Shown here piece by piece: positions 53,650-61,623 of a stretch of 64,000 nucleotides of DNA. The notes under the pieces are model-generated. The model ran no database searches. It was not told where the DNA came from and was given only the letters and a program-made list of their open reading frames with translations. The DNA is taken from contig CBFHWU010000001.1 of NCBI GenBank assembly GCA_965659665.1, positions 11,901-75,900 on the forward strand, given 5' to 3'. Origin of the DNA: CBFHWU01 sp965659665 (lineage in GTDB: Bacteria; Bacteroidota; Bacteroidia; Flavobacteriales; Flavobacteriaceae). The number at the start of each line of letters is the position of its first letter. Positions within the stretch are counted from its first letter, which is position 1. The position numbers and the translations under genes were made by a program.

Positions 53650-54077
53650 ACAAACAGCAAGCGAAACAATTACGTTATGATACTGCATATATGAAAATGG
53701 CCCACGAATGGGCACAATTATCTCATTGTCAACGCAAAAAAGTGGGATCTTTAATTGTCAAAGGCCGTATGATCATCTCAGATGGCTATAACGGTACCCC
53801 TACGGGGTTTGAAAACCCTTGTGAAGATGAAGAAAACTATACTAAATGGTACGTATTACATGCCGAGGCAAATGCCATCCTAAAAGTGGCTTCATCTACT
53901 CAATCTTGTGAAGGAGCAACCTTGTACATTACTTTATCCCCTTGTAAAGAATGTAGCAAACTCATCCATCAAGCAGGAATAAAACGAGTCGTCTATGACT
54001 CTCCTTACAAAGACTTATCAGGAATTGATTTTCTAAAAAAAGCTGGGGTGGATATTACTCACTTGCCTTTAGTCTAA
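53646..54077 (+). CDS. Deoxycytidylate (dCMP) deaminase
   Basis: A 143-residue zinc deaminase converting dCMP to dUMP for thymidylate synthesis. The zinc/catalytic motif is H72-A-E74 and P-C100-x-x-C103 (ITLSPCKECSKLI); the N-terminal G-Y-N-G-T-P-T-G-F-E-N-P-C block is the ComEB/dCMP deaminase signature. The frame opens upstream at 53580, inside hupE; the ATG at 53646 is the natural start and overlaps the hupE stop by four bases. Confidence 0.95.
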   Translation: MNKQQAKQLRYDTAYMKMAHEWAQLSHCQRKKVGSLIVKGRMIISDGYNGTPTGFENPCEDEENYTKWYVLHAEANAILKVASSTQSCEGATLYITLSPCKECSKLIHQAGIKRVVYDSPYKDLSGIDFLKKAGVDITHLPLV

Positions 54078-54284
54078 GTTTGTTGAAGCATCCTTAAGTT
54101 TAGCTTGAATTTTCTTGGAAATCCTGTAAATTAACAAAAGGAGTACCGCACAAAGTCCAGCCACCATTCCAATAATAGCCACCATACTGTCCCCCTCAAA
54201 GGGGTTGGTGGGATCAAGTTTTGAAATATTGATTCCTATGAATATCAAGGCAACAATAACTAGTATAATAGAAAGTATTTTCAT
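54069..54284 (-). CDS. Small two-span membrane protein
   Basis: A 71-residue protein with two hydrophobic helices (about 3-19 and 35-54) separated by a short acidic, proline-containing loop, and a basic C-terminus (RISKKIQAKLKDAS). No family is recognised. It follows marC by three bases, so it is likely a co-transcribed accessory gene, and overlaps the end of the dCMP deaminase gene by nine bases. Confidence 0.65.
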   Translation of the reverse strand: MKILSIILVIVALIFIGINISKLDPTNPFEGDSMVAIIGMVAGLCAVLLLLIYRISKKIQAKLKDASTNLD

Positions 54285-54287
54285 AAG

Positions 54288-54857
54288 TTAAAATAAATTT
54301 TGAACGTTTCCAGCAAATAGTTTGACCGCAATTGCCATGAGCACTACACCAAATATTTTGCGAATGATATTGATTCCTGAGGTTCCTAAAACACGTTCGA
54401 TACGAGGGGAGGACTTTAATACCACGTATACAATCAAGATATTGATCACTATTGCTACGATTATATTTTGTACCACATATTCTGCCCGTAACGACAGTAA
54501 CGAAGTGAGTGTTCCTGCTCCAGCGATAAGGGGAAATGCGATAGGCACAATAGAAGCGGTTTCAGGAGAATCTTCCTTATACAGCTGAATTCCTAAAATC
54601 ATTTCAAGTGCTAAAAAGAAAATGATCAATGATCCTGCAACGGCAAAAGAGCTCACGTCGATACCAATTAATGATAATATACTTTCGCCCAAAAACAAAA
54701 AGGCGATCATAATGACTCCCGCAACCACAGAAGCTTTTTCTGATTGGATATGACCTACTTTTTTTCGTAAGCTAATGATGACAGGAGTACTTCCTATGAT
54801 GTCAATCACAGCAAATAAAACCATAGATGCGCTAAAGATTTCCTTGAGATCAAACAT
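54288..54857 (-). CDS. MarC family integral membrane protein
   Basis: A 189-residue MarC/UPF0056 protein with six hydrophobic spans. The first carries V-L-F-A-V-I-D-I-I-G-S-T-P-V; the middle has the conserved A-G-S-L-I-I-F-F-L-A-L-E-M-I-L-G and P-I-A-F-P-L-I-A-G-A-G-T-L-T. The family is widespread and of unproven function despite its multiple-antibiotic-resistance name. A -7 box sits five bases from the ATG. Confidence 0.92.
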   Translation of the reverse strand: MFDLKEIFSASMVLFAVIDIIGSTPVIISLRKKVGHIQSEKASVVAGVIMIAFLFLGESILSLIGIDVSSFAVAGSLIIFFLALEMILGIQLYKEDSPETASIVPIAFPLIAGAGTLTSLLSLRAEYVVQNIIVAIVINILIVYVVLKSSPRIERVLGTSGINIIRKIFGVVLMAIAVKLFAGNVQNLF

Positions 54858-54862
54858 ACCAA

Positions 54863-54870
54863 CAAATATA
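54863..54870 (-). promoter_or_regulatory. Predicted -7 box for marC; leaderless arrangement
   Basis: Minus-strand TATATTTG, exact TAnnTTTG, five bases before the ATG at 54857. A second match, TATGTTTG, overlaps the start codon itself and is less likely. No -33 element. Confidence 0.45.
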
Positions 54871-54928
54871 AAGCGATTTTGTGCATTAAAGACTAATTTT
54901 TTTTTCGATTAATTGTAGTTTAGCCACT

Positions 54929-55513
54929 ATGTTTCAAATAGGAAAAACATTGGTTTCGGAAGAAATTATTGAAGAACATTTTATATGTGACCTTAGCGCT
55001 TGTAAAGGGGCATGCTGTGTTGAGGGAGAGGCAGGCGCTCCCTTAACCACCGAGGAAGCTCACACCCTTGAAAACAATCTAGAAGCCTTGCGTCCTTTCC
55101 TAAGTAGCCAAGGATGGGAAGAGATAAAAAAACAAGGTGCCTTTATCACCACAGATGCAGGAGATATTGAAACTCCGCTTATTGATGGAGCTGCATGTGT
55201 TTATACCACCTTTAATGAACAAGGGGTAGCCCAATGTGGAATTGAAAAAGCCAATAACCAACAGGCTATTACGTTCGAAAAACCTATCTCTTGTCATTTA
55301 TACCCCGTTCGAGCACAAAATTTTACCGCTTTTGTTGCTGTAAATTATCATAAATGGTCAATTTGTGACGCCGCATGTTCTTTAGGAAAAGAACTACAAC
55401 AACCCATTTATGTTTTTGTAAAAAATGCATTGATTAGAAAATTTGGTCAACATTGGTTTGACGAACTTGAACAAGTGGCTAAGACTTATCCAAAACAAGA
55501 GCGCAAAAAATAA
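54929..55513 (+). CDS. DUF3109 family cysteine-cluster protein
   Basis: A 194-residue protein of the DUF3109 (YkgJ-like) family. The N-terminal cysteines C-D-L-x-x-C-K-G-A-C-C, a central A-C-V-Y and Q-C-G-I-E, and the later S-C-H-L-Y-P-V and C-D-A-A-C form the expected metal or Fe-S cluster ligands. Function unknown. TAGTTTAG at 54916-54923, five bases before the ATG, is a near-consensus -7 box. Confidence 0.9.
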   Translation: MFQIGKTLVSEEIIEEHFICDLSACKGACCVEGEAGAPLTTEEAHTLENNLEALRPFLSSQGWEEIKKQGAFITTDAGDIETPLIDGAACVYTTFNEQGVAQCGIEKANNQQAITFEKPISCHLYPVRAQNFTAFVAVNYHKWSICDAACSLGKELQQPIYVFVKNALIRKFGQHWFDELEQVAKTYPKQERKK

Positions 55514-55630
55514 GCGGACGACGTTCCTTTGTAAATAATTTATTAATCCCTGTAAATCAAACAATTAAAAAACACAAAAAAAATTTTTTCGTAAGAAAAA
55601 TCTGATTAATTGTTAAAAACTATGAGTGTT

Positions 55631-55639
55631 TGTGAATAA
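55631..55639 (-). promoter_or_regulatory. DnaA-box-like site upstream of nrdB
   Basis: Minus-strand TTATTCACA matches the DnaA-box consensus TTATNCACA. It is 72 nt before the nrdB ATG. nrdAB is DnaA-regulated in E. coli; a single box in AT-rich DNA can occur by chance. Confidence 0.3.
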
Positions 55640-55711
55640 GTATAACTTTTTTTTCTGAACAAAAATAGGAACATTTGTAAGATTAAACTCAAATAATAAA
55701 CCCAACATTAA

Positions 55712-56692
55712 ATGTCCGTAGTAGAACCCATTTTACAAGAAAACAGCAACCGATTTGTTATATTTCCAATCCAACATCATGATATTTGGGAATGGTACAA
55801 AAAACAGGAAGCATGTTTTTGGACAGCCGAAGAAATTGACCTTCAACAAGACTTGACGGACTGGAACAATAAGCTCAGTGAGGATGAGCGTTTTTTTATT
55901 AAACACATCTTGGCTTTCTTTGCGGCATCAGATGGAATTGTAAATGAGAATTTAGCAGAAAATTTCGTTAATGAAGTTCAATACAGTGAAGTAAAGTTTT
56001 TTTATGGATTCCAAATTATGATGGAAAACATACACTCCGAAACATATTCACTACTTATCGATACGTATGTAAAAGATGAAACCGAAAAAGACCAATTATT
56101 CAGAGCGATAGAAGTTTTTCCTGCAATTATGAAAAAAGCCGAATGGGCTCTGCGTTGGATAGAATCGGACTCTTTTGCGGAACGTCTAATTGCTTTTGCA
56201 GCAGTAGAAGGAATCTTTTTTTCTGGGGCATTTTGCTCCATTTTTTGGCTCAAAAAACGTGGCCTTATGCCAGGATTGACCTTTTCCAACGAATTAATTT
56301 CCCGTGACGAGGGCATGCATTGTGACTTTGCAGTGCACCTACATAACAACCACCTCATCAACCAAGTGTCTGCTGAACGCATACGTGAAATTATTGTAGA
56401 TGCGCTTAACATTGAGCGTGAGTTTGTAACGGAATCCTTGCCGGTAAGTCTTATTGGAATGAATGCCAAACTAATGACCCAGTATCTTGAATTTGTTACG
56501 GACCGACTACTTGTAGAACTCGGAGTTGACAAAGAGTTCAACGTGTCTAATCCTTTTGACTTTATGGATATGATTTCGCTTCAAGGAAAGACAAATTTCT
56601 TTGAAAAACGTGTTTCAGAATATCAGAAAGCAGGAGTAATTAAACAAGAATCTGAAGAAGAAGAAAAATACTCCTTTGGGGAGGATTTTTAA
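55712..56692 (+). CDS. nrdB: Ribonucleoside-diphosphate reductase class Ia, beta subunit
   Basis: A 326-residue R2 protein that houses the di-iron tyrosyl radical cofactor. Ligands and radical line up with E. coli R2: D74, E105-x-x-H108, the radical Tyr Y112, E166, and E200-x-x-H203. It is 91 bp upstream of nrdA, with a hairpin in the gap. An oxygen-dependent class Ia enzyme agrees with the aerobic heme pathway in the window. Confidence 0.98.
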   Translation: MSVVEPILQENSNRFVIFPIQHHDIWEWYKKQEACFWTAEEIDLQQDLTDWNNKLSEDERFFIKHILAFFAASDGIVNENLAENFVNEVQYSEVKFFYGFQIMMENIHSETYSLLIDTYVKDETEKDQLFRAIEVFPAIMKKAEWALRWIESDSFAERLIAFAAVEGIFFSGAFCSIFWLKKRGLMPGLTFSNELISRDEGMHCDFAVHLHNNHLINQVSAERIREIIVDALNIEREFVTESLPVSLIGMNAKLMTQYLEFVTDRLLVELGVDKEFNVSNPFDFMDMISLQGKTNFFEKRVSEYQKAGVIKQESEEEEKYSFGEDF

Positions 56693-56722
56693 GGATCTCA
56701 AAGACCGATTCTTCTTTTCAAA

Positions 56723-56743
56723 ATAAGTTGCACATCAACTTAT
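56723..56743 (+). promoter_or_regulatory. Intercistronic hairpin between nrdB and nrdA
   Basis: ATAAGTTG, loop CACAT, CAACTTAT: an 8-bp perfect stem. No T-tract follows, so it looks like an RNA-processing or attenuation element rather than a complete terminator. Confidence 0.4.
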
Positions 56744-56783
56744 ACAAGCTAACGATTGAATAAAATTAAAAGACCACACTAAA

Positions 56784-59198
56784 ATGTTTGTAGTAAAAAG
56801 AGATGGGAGAAAGGAACCCATCATGTTTGACAAAATCACGGCACGTGTCCGCAAATTGTGTTATGGCTTAAATGATCTTGTTGACCCTGTCAAAGTGGCC
56901 ATGCGAGTCATTGAAGGACTCTACGACGGTGTAACTACTTCAGAATTAGATAGCCTCGCAGCTGAGATTTCGGCTACGATGACCACCACGCATCCCGACT
57001 ATGCACAATTAGCAGCACGTATTTCTGTTTCAAATCTACACAAAAACACCAAAAAATCTTTTTCTCAAACGATGAAAGATTTGATTGATTATATCAATCC
57101 CAGAACGGGAAAAAAGGCTCCTCTTATCTCAGGGGACGTATACAAAGTCATTCAAGATAATGCCGATCTTTTGGACTCTACGATTATTTACAACAGAGAC
57201 TTTGGATACGATTATTTTGGGTTTAAAACACTAGAACGTTCTTATTTACTCAAAATTAATGGTCAAATTGTTGAACGTCCACAACATATGTTAATGCGAG
57301 TTTCGATAGGAATTCATCTTGAGGATTTGGATGCCGCTATCGAAACCTATCATCTGATGTCCAAAAAGTATTTTACCCATGCTACCCCTACACTATTCAA
57401 CTCTGGTACACCAAAGCCACAGATGTCTTCTTGCTTTCTACTAGCCATGAAAGATGATAGTATTGAAGGGATTTATGACACCTTAAAACAAACCGCTAAA
57501 ATTTCTCAATCTGCGGGAGGAATTGGACTTTCTATTCACAATGTGCGGGCAACAGGATCGTATATCTCAGGTACTAATGGTACATCAAATGGAGTGGTTC
57601 CTATGCTTCGTGTTTTCAACGATACGGCGCGCTATGTTGATCAAGGAGGGGGTAAACGAAAAGGATCATTTGCTATATATGTTGAACCTTGGCATGCCGA
57701 TATTTTTGATTTTTTAGAGTTGAAAAAGAACCACGGAAAAGAAGAAATGCGCGCACGCGATCTTTTTTATGCCATGTGGATTCCAGATTTGTTTATGAAG
57801 CGTGTTGAACAAGACAGTCACTGGACGCTAATGTGCCCCAATGAATGCACAGGGCTTTTCGACTCTCATGGCGTTGAATTTGAAGAGCGTTATGTTGAAT
57901 ATGAAAAAAATAATAAAGGTCGAAAAACTATTAAAGCACGTGAACTTTGGGAAAAAATATTGGAATCTCAAATTGAAACAGGAACCCCATATATGCTGTA
58001 TAAAGACTCCGCTAATCGAAAGTCTAATCAACAAAATTTAGGCACGATTCGCTCCTCCAATTTGTGTACCGAAATCTTAGAGTACACTTCAAAAGACGAA
58101 GTGGCGGTGTGTAATTTAGCCTCTATTGCCCTTCCAGTATTTGTTAAAAACGGAACGTTCGATCATCAGCAATTATTTGATGTTACTGTTCGTGTGACTA
58201 AAAATTTAAATCGAGTTATTGATCGAAACTATTACCCCGTTATTGAGGCGCAAAACTCAAACTTTAGACATCGCCCAATAGGCTTAGGGGTCCAAGGTCT
58301 TGCAGATACCTTTATCAAACTTCGTTTACCTTTTACCTCAGATGATGCAAAATCCCTAAACCAAGAAATCTTCGAAACCCTCTATTTCGCCGCCCTTACT
58401 GCTTCAAAAGACCTGGCTATTTCTGAAGGAACTTATGAAAGTTATCAAGGTTCTCCTATCTCAAAAGGGGACTTTCAGCATAACTTGTGGGGTATCAAAG
58501 ATGAGGAACTCAGTGGACGCTGGGATTGGTCAGAATTACGCAATGAAGTTCTAAAACATGGAGTGCGTAACTCTTTATTAGTCGCTCCAATGCCTACTGC
58601 TTCCACCTCCCAAATACTTGGAAACAACGAATGCTTTGAACCCTATACATCCAATATTTATACACGTCGAGTGTTATCTGGTGAGTTTATAGTGGTGAAT
58701 AAACACCTACTTGAAGACCTGGTAGAATTAAATTTATGGGATGAAGACTTGAAGCAAGAATTAATGCGCTCAAATGGATCTATTCAAAATATTGAAGGAA
58801 TTCCAGAAGAGATTAAAGAACTCTACAAAACAGTCTGGGAGCTGAGTATGAAAGATATCATTGATATGTCTCGACACCGAGGGTATTTTATTGATCAATC
58901 CCAATCCCTTAACCTATTTTTGGAAGGCGCCACAATGGCAAAACTTACCTCCATGCACTTTTACGCATGGAAGTCAGGACTGAAAACAGGGATGTATTAT
59001 TTGCGGACAAAATCTGCCGTTGATGCGATTAAGTTTACTTTAGATAAAAAGAAAAATAAAGCACCCGTACCAAAAACTGCCCCTGTAGCCGAACAACCCA
59101 AAACGCCTGTAGAGCCATTATCCCCGGCAGAGTTAAAGCAAATGTTGTCAAAATCCCGTGAAAGTGATGACGATGATTGCTTAATGTGTGGATCTTAA
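56784..59198 (+). CDS. nrdA: Ribonucleoside-diphosphate reductase class Ia, alpha subunit
   Basis: An 804-residue R1 protein reducing NDPs to dNDPs. The N-terminal ATP-cone (1-about 95; VVKRDGRKEPIMFDKITARV) gives allosteric activity control. The barrel has the first active-site Cys in Q-M-S-S-C-F-L-L, the G-G-I-G-L-S-I-H loop, N-L-C-T-E-I-L, C-N-L-A-S-I-A-L and P-M-P-T-A-S-T-S-Q-I-L-G-N-N. The C-terminal tail, after a Pro/Lys linker, ends D-D-D-C-L-M-C-G-S with the re-reducing C-x-x-C. Full length. Confidence 0.98.
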   Translation: MFVVKRDGRKEPIMFDKITARVRKLCYGLNDLVDPVKVAMRVIEGLYDGVTTSELDSLAAEISATMTTTHPDYAQLAARISVSNLHKNTKKSFSQTMKDLIDYINPRTGKKAPLISGDVYKVIQDNADLLDSTIIYNRDFGYDYFGFKTLERSYLLKINGQIVERPQHMLMRVSIGIHLEDLDAAIETYHLMSKKYFTHATPTLFNSGTPKPQMSSCFLLAMKDDSIEGIYDTLKQTAKISQSAGGIGLSIHNVRATGSYISGTNGTSNGVVPMLRVFNDTARYVDQGGGKRKGSFAIYVEPWHADIFDFLELKKNHGKEEMRARDLFYAMWIPDLFMKRVEQDSHWTLMCPNECTGLFDSHGVEFEERYVEYEKNNKGRKTIKARELWEKILESQIETGTPYMLYKDSANRKSNQQNLGTIRSSNLCTEILEYTSKDEVAVCNLASIALPVFVKNGTFDHQQLFDVTVRVTKNLNRVIDRNYYPVIEAQNSNFRHRPIGLGVQGLADTFIKLRLPFTSDDAKSLNQEIFETLYFAALTASKDLAISEGTYESYQGSPISKGDFQHNLWGIKDEELSGRWDWSELRNEVLKHGVRNSLLVAPMPTASTSQILGNNECFEPYTSNIYTRRVLSGEFIVVNKHLLEDLVELNLWDEDLKQELMRSNGSIQNIEGIPEEIKELYKTVWELSMKDIIDMSRHRGYFIDQSQSLNLFLEGATMAKLTSMHFYAWKSGLKTGMYYLRTKSAVDAIKFTLDKKKNKAPVPKTAPVAEQPKTPVEPLSPAELKQMLSKSRESDDDDCLMCGS

Positions 59199-59359
59199 CA
59201 TCCGACGAATTGCTTTTTCGTGATGCTTGAAGTGATGGCCCAACCTCCCCTAAACTCGACTAAGGATAAGAGAACCTGTACAGGAATGTCGAAATTGGTC
59301 TTCAGAGGCTGATAAAAGCGAGCTGTTTTTGGAACTTGTATTTGATGTTTTTGTATCAC
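59195..59359 (-). other. Protein-like 54-codon frame behind nrdA, of unknown nature
   Basis: On the minus strand a frame runs from a GTG (59357-59359) to a TAA that overlaps the nrdA stop. The product looks like real protein rather than AT-rich noise: it includes F-Y-Q-P-L-K-T-N-F-D-I-P-V-Q, L-L-S-L-V-E-F-R-G-G-W-A-I-T and ends K-K-Q-F-V-G-C. The local base composition is richer in G and C than the surrounding spacer. I do not recognise a family. It may be a small gene, the 3' remnant of a lost gene or insertion sequence, or a structured RNA (ACGAA/TTCGT hairpin at about 59205-59221; CCTGTACAGG palindrome at about 59275-59284). Confidence 0.4.
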
Positions 59360-59637
59360 TTTTTTTTAATAAAATCATTGATCACTAGCTGTCGACCTTA
59401 TTTAACACTCATTCACAATATTTTACTACCTATTTTGTGTCCTTTACCTTTATTTTACTTCAATTCCGTAATTCATTTCCTTTTTCCGTTATTTTCTCTA
59501 TTCAGGGAACAATCCAAGCACTCTTTTTTTGGAACGCTGAGACTGAGTTTCATTTTGTGAAGGGTGATGTCCATATTTATGGAGGCGATATGCTCACGGA
59601 GAAATTGTGCTTATGGTCTAATATACTCTTCCATCCT
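59360..59637. other. Remainder of the nrdA/carboxylase convergent spacer
   Basis: A 278-bp AT-rich spacer, long for two convergent genes. From about 59500 the plus strand reads a protein-like run in one frame (F-F-W-N-A-E-T-E-F-H-F-V-K-G-D-V-H-I-Y-G) that continues into the carboxylase gene, and the complementary strand is also open. Neither has a convincing start. No terminator hairpin with a T-tract was found. Confidence 0.35.
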
Positions 59638-61620
59638 TTACTTGGGCTCAATTTGTAGCAATTGTGCACCAGCACTAACTTGATCTTTTGCAGCGACAAA
59701 CACTTCCGACACTATTCCAGCGGCATCTGCCAATAGTGTATTTTCCATTTTCATGGATGTGAATACAAGTAAGGCTTGATTTTCAGCAACAACATCTCCT
59801 TCTCGAACCAACACATCGATGATTTGAGCGGGCATAGGTGCTTGGTAACTTCCGGGCTCTTTTTTGATTTCTGCTACAGGCAATCGGTCTTGTAATCTAA
59901 GGTTAACCCATCCTTCTGTAAGCGAATCAACATATATAGACTGCTCAAATTGATCAAGCGCAAAATGTAATTGTGTACCGTTTATTTCTAAAGAGAGTGA
60001 ATTATTTTGGAATCTAATGATCCGAACAGTATATTTTTTATCATTAACCTGAAAGTCAAACCCTTGGGGGGTGTATCGATATAAGCAGACTAATTGATCA
60101 TCGAGATTGAATTCAAAAGTATATTTTTGAGGGCTATAAAAATTATTTCTCCATCCCGAAGGTACATGTTTTAATAAGCGCCTTTTTTCATTATTTTGAC
60201 TCCATCGACCTATACTTGCTGCGATTGCACTTAAGTGTACCTGATCGCCTGTCCGATGATCTTGAAGCTCCTTCAGGTGGTCGGATAAAAAGTTAATATC
60301 GTAGATTCCTTTAATGACTTGTTGATGTGCCACAAGCTTTCGCAAAAAACTTAGATTAGTTTGAACGCCTAAGCAAATCATTTTAGACAAGGCATAATGA
60401 AGTTTTCTTAAGGCTTGTTCTCTTGTTGTATCATGCACAATAACCTTAGCAATCATTGGATCATAATACATCGAGATTTCTGAGCCCGAAACAATTGCGG
60501 ATTCTATGCGTAATCCATTAATTTTTGGAGTTTTAAATTTTTGAATGGTTCCTATATCAGGAGCATAATCATTGTTTGGATCTTCCGCATACAAACGAAC
60601 TTCAACGGCATATCCTTTTCGTTTGATTTCCTCTTGAGTATATGGAAGTTTTTGTCCTTGGGCTACATTGATTTGTAGTTCAACTAAATCCAAACCTGTA
60701 ATTTCTTCTGTTACGGGGTGTTCAACTTGTAATCGAGTATTTACTTCCAAAAAATAAAAACTTTCGTCTTTGTTATCATAAATAAATTCTACTGTTCCGG
60801 CGTTGTCATATTGAATCGCTTTGGCTGCACGAACAGCAGCTTTTCCCATTTCTTTACGCAAGGCTTCTGATAATATGGGGGAAGGACTTTCTTCCAAAAC
60901 TTTTTGATACCGTCGTTGTAATGTGCATTCTCGTTCAAACAGATGGATTACATTTCCGTGTGAATCCCCAAAAATTTGAAATTCGATGTGTCGTCCTGAA
61001 GGGATATATTTCTCAATGATGAGTGCATCATTTCCAAAAGCATTTGACGATTCTCTTTTGGCGGAATCAATGGCGTTTTTAAGTTCCGAGGGGTTGTTTA
61101 CGATACGCATTCCTTTTCCACCCCCTCCAGCTACAGCTTTTAAAAGCAGCGGAAATCCTATTTTTTTTGCTTCTAACATCAACCTATCAAGTGATTGATC
61201 ATCTTCCTGATAACCTGGAATGATAGGAACTTGATGCCTCTCCATAAGTTTTTTTGCGTTGGCCTTAGAGGCCATAGCCGCTATAGCTCCTGGGTGAGGA
61301 CCAATAAATAGTATGTTGGCTTCAACACATTTTTGAGCAAACACCGAATTTTCAGACAGAAAACCATAGCCTGGATGTATGGCATCTACCTCTTCCTGAG
61401 CGGCAATTTTTAATAAAACACCCTGATTTAAGTACGACGCTGACGGTACATTTCCTCCTAAATAGCATGCTTTATCGGCTTGTTGAACAAATGGTGCTTC
61501 TCTATCCGTATCAGAATAAACCGCAACACTTATAATTCCCATGTTTTGACAGCTACGTATGATTCGACTTGCTATCTCACCTCTATTGGCAATGAGGATA
61601 CTATTAATCTTTTTTCTCAT
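59638..61620 (-). CDS. Acyl-CoA carboxylase alpha subunit (biotin carboxylase plus BCCP)
   Basis: A 660-residue biotin-dependent carboxylase subunit. Biotin carboxylase (about 1-450): ILIANRGEIASRII, ATP-grasp K-A-V-A-G-G-G-G-K-G-M-R, QRRYQKVLEESPSP and E-V-N-T-R-L-Q-V-E-H-P-V-T-E. A linker/BT domain (about 450-585) precedes the biotinyl domain with K624 in S-M-K-M-E-N; the usual Ala before Met-Lys-Met is Ser. This is the organisation of methylcrotonyl-, propionyl- or geranyl-CoA carboxylase alpha. The beta gene lies three bases upstream. Substrate is uncertain; leucine catabolism is the commonest in Flavobacteria. Confidence 0.92.
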   Translation of the reverse strand: MRKKINSILIANRGEIASRIIRSCQNMGIISVAVYSDTDREAPFVQQADKACYLGGNVPSASYLNQGVLLKIAAQEEVDAIHPGYGFLSENSVFAQKCVEANILFIGPHPGAIAAMASKANAKKLMERHQVPIIPGYQEDDQSLDRLMLEAKKIGFPLLLKAVAGGGGKGMRIVNNPSELKNAIDSAKRESSNAFGNDALIIEKYIPSGRHIEFQIFGDSHGNVIHLFERECTLQRRYQKVLEESPSPILSEALRKEMGKAAVRAAKAIQYDNAGTVEFIYDNKDESFYFLEVNTRLQVEHPVTEEITGLDLVELQINVAQGQKLPYTQEEIKRKGYAVEVRLYAEDPNNDYAPDIGTIQKFKTPKINGLRIESAIVSGSEISMYYDPMIAKVIVHDTTREQALRKLHYALSKMICLGVQTNLSFLRKLVAHQQVIKGIYDINFLSDHLKELQDHRTGDQVHLSAIAASIGRWSQNNEKRRLLKHVPSGWRNNFYSPQKYTFEFNLDDQLVCLYRYTPQGFDFQVNDKKYTVRIIRFQNNSLSLEINGTQLHFALDQFEQSIYVDSLTEGWVNLRLQDRLPVAEIKKEPGSYQAPMPAQIIDVLVREGDVVAENQALLVFTSMKMENTLLADAAGIVSEVFVAAKDQVSAGAQLLQIEPK

Positions 61621-61623
61621 GTT

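Noticed and set aside
57523..58041. Short open frames on both strands inside nrdA
   Set aside because: Out-of-frame shadows of the conserved R1 catalytic region.
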